A DNA stretch of 64,000 bases from Ilyomonas sp964249755 (GCA_964249755.1 CAXUDB010000004.1:1-64000), one strand, 5' to 3'. Counted from the stretch's first letter, positions 49,501 through 59,789 are shown. Translations and numbers: made by a program. Notes: a model not told the origin generated them from the sequence alone.

Positions 49501-49977
49501 ATGAAAATTGTAATGGTATGCTTGGGCAACATCTGCCGCAGCCCTTTGGCAGAAGGCATTTTAAAGCACAAGGCAAAAGAGGCAGGGTTGGATTGGACAA
49601 TAAATAGCGCCGGAACGGGACAATGGAATTTAGGCGAAGCCCCGCATCGCTTATCGCAAAAAGTAGCAAAGCTCAATAACATCAACATCTGTGATCACAA
49701 GGCGCAACTGTTCAGGAAAGAAATGATGCAGCAGTACGATAAAATATACGTGATGGATAAGCAAAATTACGCCGATGTAAAACGCATCAGCGGCAACCTG
49801 TGGGATGCCACCAAAGTAGATTTAATATTGAACGAAGCTTACCCCGGCGAAAACCGAGAAGTGGACGATCCGTACTACGATAACACCGAACCGGGTTTTG
49901 TAAAAACGTTCAACGAAATCAGCGAAGCCTGCGATGTGATTATTCAAAAATACGGTGCTAAAGAAATGGCGAATTAA
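49501..49977 (+). CDS. low-molecular-weight protein tyrosine phosphatase
   Basis: 158 residues. MKIVMVCLGNICRSPLAEG holds the P-loop C-x5-R-S with nucleophile Cys7. INSAGTGQWNLGEAPHRLS and the acid Asp in VDDPYYD (Asp122/123) are standard. It dephosphorylates Tyr residues; in other bacteria related enzymes act in exopolysaccharide control. Its stop codon directly abuts the hisS ATG. Confidence 0.93.
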   Translation: MKIVMVCLGNICRSPLAEGILKHKAKEAGLDWTINSAGTGQWNLGEAPHRLSQKVAKLNNINICDHKAQLFRKEMMQQYDKIYVMDKQNYADVKRISGNLWDATKVDLILNEAYPGENREVDDPYYDNTEPGFVKTFNEISEACDVIIQKYGAKEMAN

Positions 49978-51345
49978 ATGATGAAACCTTCCCTTCCGCA
50001 AGGCACACGCGACTTTTCAGCCGCCGTCGTGCGCAAGCGCAATTATATCTTTTCGGTTATCAGGAATGTATTTGAGAACTACGGTTTTCAACCGCTCGAA
50101 ACGCCTGCCATGGAGAATTTAGAAACACTCATGGGCAAGTACGGTGAAGAAGGCGACAAGCTCATTTTTAAAATCCTCAACAATGGCTTGAGCGATGACA
50201 AGAACAAGGAAAAAGCTTCACTTGCTTTTCAGAACGTATTGGAAGGCAAAAACGATAAAAACTTTACCGAGCGCGCCCTCCGCTACGATCTTACCATTCC
50301 CTTCGCGCGCTATGTCGCCATGAATTCTGGTCAGCTTACCTTTCCCTTCAAGCGCTACCAAATACAACCCGTCTGGCGTGCCGACCGTCCGCAACGCGGG
50401 CGCTACCGCGAGTTTTATCAGTGCGATGCCGATGTCGTTGGCAGCAAAAGTTTATTGAACGAAGTGGAGCTAACCTGTCTTTACGCCGAAGTATTTATCA
50501 AGCTGGGCATCGATGTACAGATTAAAATCAACAGCCGCAAAATACTCGCTGCCTTAGCCGAAATCTGTGGCGGCAGCGATAAACTGGTCGACATTACCGT
50601 TGCCATCGACAAGCTCGATAAAATCGGCATCGAAAAAGTAAAGGAAGAACTCGCCCAGCGCGGTTTAAACACTGACCAAATCAGCATCATCCAACAATAT
50701 TTATCCATCAGCGGCAGCAACGAGGAACGCCTGCAACAAATCAAAACCCTGCTCCAAAACAACGAAACCGGCAGCCAGGGCATTAGCGAGCTGGAATATG
50801 TCATTAGCTTCCTTCCACCAGCTATCAACAACCAACTCACCACCGACTTCACCCTCGCCCGCGGGCTCAGCTATTACACCGGAATCATCTTCGAAGTAAA
50901 AGCCAACAACATCCAGATGGGCAGCATCGGCGGCGGCGGCCGGTACGACGATCTAACCGGCTTGTTTGGCGTGCCCAACGTACCCGGCGTTGGTATTTCG
51001 TTCGGTGTCGATCGTATTTACGATGTGATGGAAGAACTAAAATTATTTCCTGAAGAACTGATGACTGGCACCAAAGCCTTGTTCTTTAATTTGGGCGAAG
51101 CCGAAAGCAAAGTTGCCTTCTCTTTACTCCAGCAATTGCGCAGCCGCAACATCGCCTGCGAGCTGTATGGCGAAACCGCCAAATTCGATAAGCAGTTTAA
51201 ATATGCCGAGAAAAAAAACATTCCTTACATCATCATCATCGGCAGCGAGGAAGCACAAAACGGCACTTGCAAAATAAAAACACTCGCCACAGGCGTGCAG
51301 CAAACCCTCCCGCAGGCAGAGCTTCACACCTTTTCTTTTGCGTAA
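49978..51345 (+). CDS. hisS: histidyl-tRNA synthetase
   Basis: 455 residues (or 454 from the second ATG at 49981, MKPSLPQGTRDFSA, which fits the family equally well). It charges tRNA-His. Motif 1 is PLETPAMENLETLMGKYG, motif 2 is YQIQPVWRADRPQRGRYREF, and the histidine site and motif 3 are LARGLSYYTGIIFE and GSIGGGGRYDDLTGLFG with GVGISFGVDRIYD. The C-terminal ~95 residues form the anticodon-binding domain. It is read directly after the phosphatase gene with no gap. Confidence 0.96.
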   Translation: MMKPSLPQGTRDFSAAVVRKRNYIFSVIRNVFENYGFQPLETPAMENLETLMGKYGEEGDKLIFKILNNGLSDDKNKEKASLAFQNVLEGKNDKNFTERALRYDLTIPFARYVAMNSGQLTFPFKRYQIQPVWRADRPQRGRYREFYQCDADVVGSKSLLNEVELTCLYAEVFIKLGIDVQIKINSRKILAALAEICGGSDKLVDITVAIDKLDKIGIEKVKEELAQRGLNTDQISIIQQYLSISGSNEERLQQIKTLLQNNETGSQGISELEYVISFLPPAINNQLTTDFTLARGLSYYTGIIFEVKANNIQMGSIGGGGRYDDLTGLFGVPNVPGVGISFGVDRIYDVMEELKLFPEELMTGTKALFFNLGEAESKVAFSLLQQLRSRNIACELYGETAKFDKQFKYAEKKNIPYIIIIGSEEAQNGTCKIKTLATGVQQTLPQAELHTFSFA

Positions 51346-51395
51346 ACAAAACAATTACTGGTATGAAATATGAAACCGGGAGCAAAACAATAATA

Positions 51396-51839
51396 ATGAA
51401 AACTGTCGTATGCAGCCTCCTCTTACTGCTCCTGGTCGCCACTTCCTGTCACCGCAAAACGGTGGCATCCCGCAGCAGCAACGGCGAACTAAAACCCTTG
51501 CTTAGCGAAAACGAAGCTGCCGGCGTGCCCGCTGCACCCGTGGCTACCAAACCGGTTATCATTGTCGATCCGCGGGGCAATTTTGCCGTAACCGAAAAAA
51601 CATTACCGGCCGATGCACCGAAGGAAATCTTAAATCCTGCCAATGCCCGCGCCTATACACCTGCGCAAACCAACGCCCTGGCGCTTCGCTTCGGCAAAGT
51701 GCCACCCCGCATCCTGTACGTACCCGCTGCCCTCGCAAAAAAATCTGCCAAAGGCACCTATTACGTATTCGATAAAAAGTTCTGGTACTGGAAAAAAAGC
51801 AACGGCTATTTCTATATCGACGAGAATTATTTTAAGTAA
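51396..51839 (+). CDS. lipoprotein of unknown function
   Basis: 147 residues from ATG 51396, which gives a signal peptide with lipobox VATSC (Cys18); earlier in-frame ATGs lie in hisS or add no leader. The mature protein has a Pro/Ala-rich middle and a C-terminal segment GKVPPRILYVPAALAKKSAKGTYYV and FDKKFWYWKKSNGYFYIDENYF (in parts), rich in aromatic residues. I recognise no family. Its low-similarity linker suggests a surface-exposed spacer. It follows hisS by 50 bases. Confidence 0.6.
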   Translation: MKTVVCSLLLLLLVATSCHRKTVASRSSNGELKPLLSENEAAGVPAAPVATKPVIIVDPRGNFAVTEKTLPADAPKEILNPANARAYTPAQTNALALRFGKVPPRILYVPAALAKKSAKGTYYVFDKKFWYWKKSNGYFYIDENYFK

Positions 51840-52127
51840 GTTTTTTGCCACGAAGGCGCGAAGACACAAAGAATTTTTATAGATCATAATCTGCTATGCG
51901 AAGCCTCCGGACTTCGCATTTTTATTCTATCGCCTGCGGCGATAATATTATACCAATATAAACCAGACTTATTCTAATAAAAGACCTGAAATGCTTATCA
52001 GATAAGATTTTGACAAAACAGTTCAGGCTATTCATAATTTCTAAACAGTATTATTTCCTCTTATAAAATCAAACGCTTTCAATCAGCCTTTATATCATTT
52101 GTGCCTTCGCTACTTTTTGGCAAAACA
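51840..52127. other. intergenic region with repeat-like hairpins
   Basis: No gene is seen in these 288 bases. Short hairpins include TGCGAAG...CTTCGCA near 51897-51918 and TCGCCTGCGGCGA near 51928-51940. TTTGCCACGAAGGC-type sequence near the left end is partly matched, in complement, near the right end (GTGCCTTCGC...TTTTTGGCAAAA). It lies between convergent genes, so it may terminate both. Confidence 0.5.
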
Positions 52128-53879
52128 TCACTCCACCTTCACCACTGCACTCCGCTTCCCAATCCCATTCGCATTAAACGCTTCGATGCAGAAATAATAC
52201 GGCTCATTCTTCTCCATCGCCCGAAAATAATACTCATTCACACCATACAGCATCACACTCGTATATAGCTTATCCGGCTTTGTCCCCGTGTAAATCACAT
52301 ATCCATCCGCATCATCCATCAACTGCCATTTCAGCCACGCATTTCTCCGCTCGCTGTCGCCTCGCAACACAATAAAATGCTTCACCGTATCCGGCGCCGC
52401 ACCGTCACCTTTCCCAAACACGCGAAAGCCACTCAGCGCAAACTTCCCCGTCGGCATGTGAAGGTTTTCCATCTTAATATAGCGTGCCTGCGCTGGTGTC
52501 TGCAGCTCAATATAATCATGCGGTACATCCGTCTTGTTTGCACTCTTATCGACCAATACTTTCCATGTCTTTCCATCATTCGAACTATACAGTTTATATT
52601 GGTGATAAATGCCATTGATCTTACCCAAAAAACTATTGTCCACATCCTGGTCAGCATAATTAATCTGTATCGCACGAACGGTACTGACAGCACCCAAATC
52701 CGTAGTAAACGTCTCGCCTTTGTTGCCCGTTTTCGCGCTCCAGTACGTCTTGATGTTTTCATCCACCGCGTAGTTAGCAGTATAGCCGCCCAGCGTTGAC
52801 GAAACAACAACCGGCTTATTGTAATTCAGCAACATCCACCCCGTGAAGTTTCCTTTCACCTGATCCTCATTTTTGGCTTTCGGTAAATAAGTTGGATAAT
52901 CGCCGTAGGCTGTATTACAATACAAAATATCATCCTTGTCAAAGCCCGCCGGCCAAATACCAATGCGTCGTTCAAAGTTGTTTTTCACCACCACGTTGAT
53001 GGTAGATACATGCCACCAGTTGCCCAGCTTATCCTGGTACGTCGCACCATGTCCCGCGCCTCTTGCAAAGCCTCCGGGCTTAAACGAAAACGGGTTATGA
53101 CTTTGATAAGTAAACGGACCAAGCGGTTTATCACTGACATAAACACCATCGCCATAACCGCTGAACTCAGTGCCCGGCGCGCCGTATTGCAGGTAGTATT
53201 TCCCATTGTGTTTATTCATCCACGCGCCTTCTATAAACGGTGGCAAGAAAGTATTGTCATTCGCTTCGCCAAAACGTTCCCACCCATGAATCGTATCGTT
53301 CAAATGAATCAACGGAACATGTTCGCCAATAGGTTGCAACTTTTTCCTGTCCACTTCCCAGCCATACAAAGGGTATAAATTGCTGCTGCCATGATAGAGA
53401 TAAACTTTACCATCATCATCCGCAAACAAACCCGGGTCCCATGCGCCCGCCTGAAACGAATCCACCGCTTCTTTCCAATCGTCCACCTTCGGGTTTTTGC
53501 TCATCCACAAGGGAAAATCTTTTGTATAAGTAGAGCCGATCACCAGCAATGTATCACCCAACACCAGTGTTGCCGGGGCGCACAATTCATCATACACATG
53601 ATGGTATGGCTTCAGAAATTTGCGTGACACAAAATTCCAGTGCAGCATATCATCACTCCACCAATATCCCCACTGGTTCGTGCTGAATAAATAATACGAA
53701 CCTTTAAACAATGTAATCGTTGGGTCAGCCGTAGCACGATGTCTTCCCTGCTCGCTGAAGTTAGGAATCGGAGTATATCCATAGTCAATATTAATGGGGT
53801 TGCAATACGTGCTTTGTTGTGCGTGAAGAGTGACAAAGACAATACAAAATAGAATAATAAGAAAGCTTTGTTTTATCAT
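52128..53879 (-). CDS. secreted glycoside hydrolase family 43-like enzyme with F5/8C and Fn3-like domains
   Basis: 583 residues with a signal peptide ending LHAQQ. The five-bladed propeller shows the GH43 pattern: catalytic-base-type Asp52 in RATADPTI, Asp148 in GAWDPGLFADDDGKVYL, and Glu217 in PPFIEGAWMNKHNGKYYL. From ~355 to 490 comes a discoidin (F5/8 type C) domain (AVDENIKTYWSAKTGN, YKLYSSNDGKTWKVLVDKS, YIKMENLHMPTGKFALSGFRVFG), then an Fn3-like end (AWLKWQLMDDADGYVIYTG). It should cleave a plant arabinan, xylan or related glycan; the exact linkage is not readable. Confidence 0.86.
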   Translation of the reverse strand: MIKQSFLIILFCIVFVTLHAQQSTYCNPINIDYGYTPIPNFSEQGRHRATADPTITLFKGSYYLFSTNQWGYWWSDDMLHWNFVSRKFLKPYHHVYDELCAPATLVLGDTLLVIGSTYTKDFPLWMSKNPKVDDWKEAVDSFQAGAWDPGLFADDDGKVYLYHGSSNLYPLYGWEVDRKKLQPIGEHVPLIHLNDTIHGWERFGEANDNTFLPPFIEGAWMNKHNGKYYLQYGAPGTEFSGYGDGVYVSDKPLGPFTYQSHNPFSFKPGGFARGAGHGATYQDKLGNWWHVSTINVVVKNNFERRIGIWPAGFDKDDILYCNTAYGDYPTYLPKAKNEDQVKGNFTGWMLLNYNKPVVVSSTLGGYTANYAVDENIKTYWSAKTGNKGETFTTDLGAVSTVRAIQINYADQDVDNSFLGKINGIYHQYKLYSSNDGKTWKVLVDKSANKTDVPHDYIELQTPAQARYIKMENLHMPTGKFALSGFRVFGKGDGAAPDTVKHFIVLRGDSERRNAWLKWQLMDDADGYVIYTGTKPDKLYTSVMLYGVNEYYFRAMEKNEPYYFCIEAFNANGIGKRSAVVKVE

Positions 53880-54030
53880 AGTGCAATCGTTTTTGTGTTA
53901 CGAAAATAATGAGAGGATTGTTGATGAAGGAAGCTATTTCTGTGGGTGCAATGACGCGCGCAATAGCTTCACGAATTTTGTCAGTCTTTGTTCACAAACA
54001 GTCAACTCATCAGCTTATTTTTATTCCCTT

Positions 54031-54669
54031 ATGCACCAAACATATTCTAAAGAAAACTTCCATTATATCTGCGATTTATTAGGGGAACGGGATGCCGATT
54101 TAAAAGCTATTATTGACAAGCAGGGGTATCCGCCTTTATGGACAAGACCGAACATCTTTCAAACCTTAATTCTAACCATTTTAGAGCAACAGGTATCGCT
54201 TGCTTCGGCATATGCCGCTTATAAAAAACTAAAAGAAAAGATTGGTTTTGTAACGCCCAAAAAGATACTCGCTTTATCTGCCGAAGAATTGCGGAGCTGT
54301 TATTTCAGCCGGCAAAAAACGGTGTATGCAAAAGAATTGGCAACGGCAATTGTGAAGAAAAAAATCAGCCTGAAAAAACTATCGCTGGCAAGTGATGAGG
54401 AAATCAGAACAACCTTAAAAGAAGTGAAAGGCATTGGCGATTGGACGGTGGATGTTTATCTCATTCATGCCTTGCATCGCACCGATTTGTTTCCGTTGGG
54501 TGATGTAGGATTGGTAACGAGTTTGAAAGAAGTAAAAGGTTTAGAGAGAACAGCAAAGAAGGCTGAAATGCTGGCTGTGGCTGAACCCTGGCGACCTTAT
54601 CGAACCATTGCCACGATGATCTTATGGCATTATTATATTACAAAAAGAGGTTTGAAAGTGATAGGGTAA
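54031..54669 (+). CDS. DNA-3-methyladenine glycosylase (AlkA-like, HhH-GPD)
   Basis: 212 residues from ATG 54031 (MHQTYSKENF). It is a helix-hairpin-helix base-excision glycosylase: LTILEQQVSLASAYAAYKKL, the hairpin EVKGIGDWTVDVYLIHAL, and the catalytic Asp158 in FPLGDVGL. No Cys-rich iron-sulphur motif is present, as in AlkA rather than Nth. It removes alkylated bases; N-terminal AlkA domain residues are absent, so it is a compact form. It stands alone between the GH43 gene and the protease genes. Confidence 0.86.
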   Translation: MHQTYSKENFHYICDLLGERDADLKAIIDKQGYPPLWTRPNIFQTLILTILEQQVSLASAYAAYKKLKEKIGFVTPKKILALSAEELRSCYFSRQKTVYAKELATAIVKKKISLKKLSLASDEEIRTTLKEVKGIGDWTVDVYLIHALHRTDLFPLGDVGLVTSLKEVKGLERTAKKAEMLAVAEPWRPYRTIATMILWHYYITKRGLKVIG

Positions 54670-54801
54670 GATGATGTTTTACAAGGTGATCACACCTTAT
54701 TTTATTCTGATGTACATACTGCTTTTAAAAATGCATTAAATCCATTTTATCCTTTATCAATCTTTTTTATTTGTCCTATTTTGCAGTATCAAAATTGCCT
54801 T

Positions 54802-56424
54802 ATGAAGTATTGGATTAACTGCTTATTCCTGCTGACGGTTGCCTGTGCCTCAGCTCAAACCAGGCATGCCACCGGCGCTACTTTCAACCCGGCTACCATT
54901 GCCAAAACGCCGCAGAAAGTGCAGCTCTCGTTTCGTTCATTCCGGGGGTTGCCTTCGGCTTATTCATTGGAACCGTATTGCCCCACGCCGGCCGACCAGG
55001 GAAGGCATGGAACCTGTGTTGCCTTCGCCAACGGCTATGGTGTAGCCACAATTGCATACGCAAAAACGCACAACATCACGGACAGAAACCTGATAAATAA
55101 ATATGCGTTTTCGGCAACGTATTTATACGAACAAATAAAGAGTAAAGAGGATAATGATTGCCAGAATGGTAGCGACCCTATCAATGCCATCGTTACCATG
55201 ATGGATGGTGGCGATGCCCTGCAATCAACGGTGCCATATGCATGCAATACCTCGCTTTCGGAGAGTGCCAGGAAAGAAGCTCTGAACTATAAAATAAAAG
55301 ATGCCTCTATCCTGTTTGCCGCGCCGGGTATGATGAAGGACGATAAGTATGTGCTGCAGAAAGATGCGATGATTGCCGCCACCAAAAAAGCCCTGTTGGA
55401 AGGTACGCCCATCTCAACCGGATGGTACTTGCCGGAAAGTTTTTTTACCATCAAAAGCGATGTGTGGTACACAACGGATAATGACATCAATACCGACTGG
55501 AAACACAGCGCCCATGCGATGGCAGTGGTTGGCTATGATGATAACAAAGCGGGCGGCGCTTTCCGCGTGCTGAATAGCTGGGGAACGCAATGGGCGGATG
55601 GCGGATTCATTTGGGTGCGCTATGATGACTATGCAAAATGGTGTGCTTTAGCCTTACAGGTGTTTCCGGATCCGTATTCGCTTCCCCCGCCGGAATTAGC
55701 ACCGGCTCCGAAGCCGGAACCCAAGCCTACACCAACGCCTGTTCCAACACCAGAGCCAACTCCGCAGCCAAAGCCCACGCCACCGGCGCCGGTTGAAAGC
55801 AAATTTGTGTTGAGCGGAAGTGTTGATTTTAAACTCAGCACAGGCGAAGACATGTCTGTCAGCAAAACCTCTGCACGCAACCTGACGGTGGAAGAAGATA
55901 AGCCTGCTGTAAAAGAAGATCTCGTGGCTTACACCATGGCAGGCAGCTACACCAGCGGCACTAAATTCCGCTTTTATCTGAACATAGATCATGAGGCTTA
56001 TGTGTATGCTTTTGCAACGGATTTAACCGGTAAAGTGAATTTGATTTTGCCTTACGATGATATGATTTCCACGCATGTGGGCGCCAGCAGCAGCATCGCG
56101 TTTCCATCGGATACGAAGGTGATAAAGATGGATGAAAATAAGGGCACCGATTACCTGTTGATTCTTTATTCGGCAGAGAAATTAGACGCGAAAAACATTG
56201 CGCAGCAAATGAATAACATGAACGATGCGCTGAGCAATAAAATTAAAACGGTTTTAGGCGATAAGCTCATTGATAAAGCCAAAATTAAGTACGCTGCAGA
56301 TGCTGTTGCTTTTAATGTAAATGGTACGGCAACGCGCAATCTTACGGTGTCGGATGACAACGATAACGTTACTTATACCGGCGGAACTGTTGTGCCTTTG
56401 ATGGTGGAAATCAAGCACAATTAG
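54802..56424 (+). CDS. secreted papain-like cysteine protease with Pro-rich linker and DUF4384-like domain
   Basis: 540 residues from ATG 54802, giving a signal peptide (KYWINCLFLLTVACASAQ). The catalytic Cys72 is in DQGRHGTCVAFANGYG, His238 in WKHSAHAMAVVGYDD, and Asn258 in VLNSWGTQWADGGFIWV: a complete C1-type triad. A Pro/Lys/Glu-rich linker (about 292-331, PKPEP and PTPVP repeats) follows. The C-terminal ~200 residues (FRFYLNIDHEAYVYAFATDL, LPYDDMISTHV, DYLLILYSAEKLD) look like DUF4384, which in other proteins accompanies caspase-like domains. The next gene encodes exactly such a protease. Confidence 0.88.
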   Translation: MKYWINCLFLLTVACASAQTRHATGATFNPATIAKTPQKVQLSFRSFRGLPSAYSLEPYCPTPADQGRHGTCVAFANGYGVATIAYAKTHNITDRNLINKYAFSATYLYEQIKSKEDNDCQNGSDPINAIVTMMDGGDALQSTVPYACNTSLSESARKEALNYKIKDASILFAAPGMMKDDKYVLQKDAMIAATKKALLEGTPISTGWYLPESFFTIKSDVWYTTDNDINTDWKHSAHAMAVVGYDDNKAGGAFRVLNSWGTQWADGGFIWVRYDDYAKWCALALQVFPDPYSLPPPELAPAPKPEPKPTPTPVPTPEPTPQPKPTPPAPVESKFVLSGSVDFKLSTGEDMSVSKTSARNLTVEEDKPAVKEDLVAYTMAGSYTSGTKFRFYLNIDHEAYVYAFATDLTGKVNLILPYDDMISTHVGASSSIAFPSDTKVIKMDENKGTDYLLILYSAEKLDAKNIAQQMNNMNDALSNKIKTVLGDKLIDKAKIKYAADAVAFNVNGTATRNLTVSDDNDNVTYTGGTVVPLMVEIKHN

Positions 56425-56563
56425 AACCGGGTTCTCCCTCTTTTTAAAAGACCAAGTATCGTTATGTTAGCTTTATTATGCCGTATTTTTCGGTGAGATG
56501 TGAGATGCCAGATGTTAATTCTCACATCTCACGTCTCACACTTAACTTAACACTATCTGTTTT

Positions 56564-59500
56564 ATGAAACGATTGCTTGCGCTGTCTGCGTTGTTTATCT
56601 GCTCTGTTTCGGTAGCGCAGACAGAAAAATTAATTGTACCGAGTGGTGTTGAAATGACGCTTAACACGTACAACGACAGCAAAGAAGAATACATTTATAC
56701 CGTATCCTCTGCCAACGTGGTTATGTGGTCGGCAAAAGACCAGCGGCAGATGTATTCATTTAAGCTGGAAGGCGCTGTGGTATTGAGTCACGACGGTACA
56801 AAACTGATTACCGGTAACAAGCTCTATTCTACGGTAACCGGGAAGTTGATTTATGAAATTTCCCTTGAGAAAGGATCCAGAGTGTTCTCGGATGATGATG
56901 AGTTTATTTATTGCCTCGCCGGTTACGTAACAACATGCATCAAAACAAGCGATGGCAGCGTAGCAGAATCGAAAGAATTAAAATGCTATTACAACGATGT
57001 AGCAATCAATGCCGGTGACAATAAAATCATCACCTTAGGCACTGGTGGCTGGCAGATATGCAATACGCAGCCTCTCGCTATGCAGCCTTTGCATACGTTT
57101 GGGGATGATGTGTCAAACCTAAAGATACCTGCGTATAACCGGGCTGCCAATACGGTTAGCGTTCTCAACCTGATGTATGGAAAACGTTCTATTAATATTT
57201 ATAATGCGGAAACCGGCGAGTTGGTAAAAAAAATTCCTGATGCAACACTTACCGAATACTGCATCCTCATTTCGTCGTATGATAACAATGAGCTTTTAGT
57301 GCTGAACGGGAAAAGTTATTCCATTATGGATGCTGCTTCCGGCACGATTACTAAAAGAGGAAAAACGGATTATGAATTCATCAACACATTTTCGGGACTT
57401 AAAAAAACAGTACTGGCAAGTGCGGGCTATGAGGATAAAGAACATGGCATTTCGATGTACAGGTATAACATCGCAACCGGGAAAGTAACAGACCCTTTTG
57501 CGCGCAAGTTACTGTACACATTTAATGCAAATGCGTTGAACGATTCGGATGCCGTAAATATAGAAGGCAGGTTTGTGATAGACCTGACCAACCTGAAAAA
57601 GCAAGACCGGCAACTACGGTTGTATAATGACAGATTGCACGCCACGGCAGACGGAAATTATGTATTGACTGAGAACGCAACAAAATATGAATTGTATTAC
57701 ACACCGGCGGCAGACACATCAAAGAAGAGTATAAACATTGTTCCCGCCGGAATGGAGTTTTCTTCAATGCTTTGGTTTGTATCGGCCGATGGCAGTGAGG
57801 TGTATTATACGGCAAATAAAAAAGGCAGCCTGGCAAGAGCACTGTACCTGTATGATGTAAAGACGCAGAAAACCTCATTGCTGATACAGCCGAAGGATTT
57901 GGAAGGCATGTTTGTAAATAATGACCGGCGCACCATTGTTTATTTTGATCATGATGCCGGGTTGGAAAAAACATTCGTAAAAACATACGACGTCACGAAC
58001 AGGAAATTAATAGCTTCCCGGGAAGAAGAAGAAAAAAATAATACAGAAGATGATGCGCGTGTACGGGGACAAGGGCGATATGCAAATGTTGGTCGTGACT
58101 CTGCCTTTTTAGCAAATTACAGCAACACGCTGAATTTTTATAAAGAGGGCAGAGATAAAATAGATATCAATACCGGTCTGGATATATCAAATTATTTCTT
58201 TACCAAAAACGATGATTACCTGTTCACGGTACAGAGCGATCATACCATGCAGGTATGGCGCACAGCCGACGGCAAAAAGCTGGGCACACTTTATCTTTTC
58301 GATGATAACAATTATGTTTTTGTAGATGAGTTTGGAAGATTTGATGGCACGCCGGAAGGCATAAAAAAACTGTATTATCTAAAGAACAGAAAGGTAATAT
58401 CACTCGACCTGGTGTATGAAAAATATTACACGCCCAACCTCTATCAGCGGCTTATAAACGGTGAAACCTTTCCGCCCATGCCGGATGAAAACCTGAAGCA
58501 GGCGCCGCTGGTAAAGATTAGCTATGCAGAAAAACAGCGCAACTTAGAAGTAAGTGATGATGTGCCTTCTTACACAAATACAACGGGCTTGGCCGAGATC
58601 ACCATAAACGCTTTGGCAGAAGAAGATGCGATAGACGAGATACGTTTATTCCAGAATGGTAAGGTCTTAAATTTAGCAACAAGGAATCTGATTGTGGAAG
58701 ATGATAGATCAAAGACAGCTACCAAAAAATACACGATCAGTTTATTGCCGGGCAATAATGAAATCAGGGCGATTGCACTGAACACCCAACGCACCGAAAG
58801 TCAGCCGGATATCATCCATGTGATGTATAACAATGGCGCATCAGCCAATACAAGCGTTACGCCGGTTGTAAATAATAATGCCAATCGTATGGTTGATCAA
58901 ATTGATAGAAATGCAACGCTGCATTTGATTGTTGTCGGCATCAATGCTTACAAGAATCCAAAGATGAGTTTGAATTATGCATTAGCCGATGCAACCGCGT
59001 TTAAAGAGGAAGTGGAAAGAGATGCAAAGACGGTGATTGCCAACGTGCAGACTTATTTTGTTACCGATGAGGCGGCAGATAAAACAGGTATCGTAAAAGC
59101 TTTGCAACAAGTGCAGCAAAACACCAAACCACAGGATGTATTTATCTTTTACTATGCCGGTCATGGTGTGATTGCCGAAGGCAATAAAGAATTTTATCTT
59201 GTACCCAACGACGTTGCCGATCTGCACAACGTAGATGAAGCGTTGAAACAAAACGGCATTGCGGCAAAAGACTTACAGCAATATGCCATCAACATACAGG
59301 CGCAAAAACAACTCTTCATTTTAGATGCTTGTCAAAGTGCTGGTGCGTTCGCAGATATGCTTAGCAGTGATGGCAATCAGCAAAAAAATATAGCAGTAGT
59401 AGCCCGCGCAACAGGTACGCACTGGATGGCAGCCAGCGGTGCGCAGCAGTTTGCCAACGAGTTCTCAACGCTTGGTCATGGTGCGTTCACCTATGTGTTG

Positions 59501-59671
59501 TTACAAGCTCTGAAAGGCGAAGCGGCCAGCAACAAAATGATAACGGTAGATGGTTTGAAAGCATACATGCAAAACGGTGTTCCGGCGCTGATGAAGAAAT
59601 ACAACGGCAGCCAGCAAACGCCTGCCAGCTATGGATTTGGCAATGATTTCCCGGTGGAGGTGTTGAAGTGA
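56564..59671 (+). CDS. secreted caspase-like (C14) protein with beta-propeller-like N-terminus
   Basis: 1035 residues with signal peptide MKRLLALSALFICSVSVAQ. Residues ~20-640 form repeated strands with WD40-type and PQQ-like features (VWRTADGKKLGTLYLFDD, YFLTKNDDYLF-type). A linker with DEIRLFQNGKVLNL comes before the caspase domain, which starts near residue 786 (LIVVGINAYKNPKMSLNYALADATAF). The catalytic His867 is in FYYAGHGVI and Cys923 in ILDACQSAGAF. It ends with TPASYGFGNDFPVEVL. It is exported and follows the papain-like gene by 139 bases; regulation by proteolysis between the two is inference. Confidence 0.9.
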   Translation: MKRLLALSALFICSVSVAQTEKLIVPSGVEMTLNTYNDSKEEYIYTVSSANVVMWSAKDQRQMYSFKLEGAVVLSHDGTKLITGNKLYSTVTGKLIYEISLEKGSRVFSDDDEFIYCLAGYVTTCIKTSDGSVAESKELKCYYNDVAINAGDNKIITLGTGGWQICNTQPLAMQPLHTFGDDVSNLKIPAYNRAANTVSVLNLMYGKRSINIYNAETGELVKKIPDATLTEYCILISSYDNNELLVLNGKSYSIMDAASGTITKRGKTDYEFINTFSGLKKTVLASAGYEDKEHGISMYRYNIATGKVTDPFARKLLYTFNANALNDSDAVNIEGRFVIDLTNLKKQDRQLRLYNDRLHATADGNYVLTENATKYELYYTPAADTSKKSINIVPAGMEFSSMLWFVSADGSEVYYTANKKGSLARALYLYDVKTQKTSLLIQPKDLEGMFVNNDRRTIVYFDHDAGLEKTFVKTYDVTNRKLIASREEEEKNNTEDDARVRGQGRYANVGRDSAFLANYSNTLNFYKEGRDKIDINTGLDISNYFFTKNDDYLFTVQSDHTMQVWRTADGKKLGTLYLFDDNNYVFVDEFGRFDGTPEGIKKLYYLKNRKVISLDLVYEKYYTPNLYQRLINGETFPPMPDENLKQAPLVKISYAEKQRNLEVSDDVPSYTNTTGLAEITINALAEEDAIDEIRLFQNGKVLNLATRNLIVEDDRSKTATKKYTISLLPGNNEIRAIALNTQRTESQPDIIHVMYNNGASANTSVTPVVNNNANRMVDQIDRNATLHLIVVGINAYKNPKMSLNYALADATAFKEEVERDAKTVIANVQTYFVTDEAADKTGIVKALQQVQQNTKPQDVFIFYYAGHGVIAEGNKEFYLVPNDVADLHNVDEALKQNGIAAKDLQQYAINIQAQKQLFILDACQSAGAFADMLSSDGNQQKNIAVVARATGTHWMAASGAQQFANEFSTLGHGAFTYVLLQALKGEAASNKMITVDGLKAYMQNGVPALMKKYNGSQQTPASYGFGNDFPVEVLK

Positions 59672-59789
59672 ATTTCAAACGCTTTTTAGGAAAATAATTG
59701 AGATTAATACCTATTTGAACACATAGGTAAAGAACTACTTTTAAAGTAACAATTGACGATATGGTTTTCTATGCCTGGAGATTTTTAAT

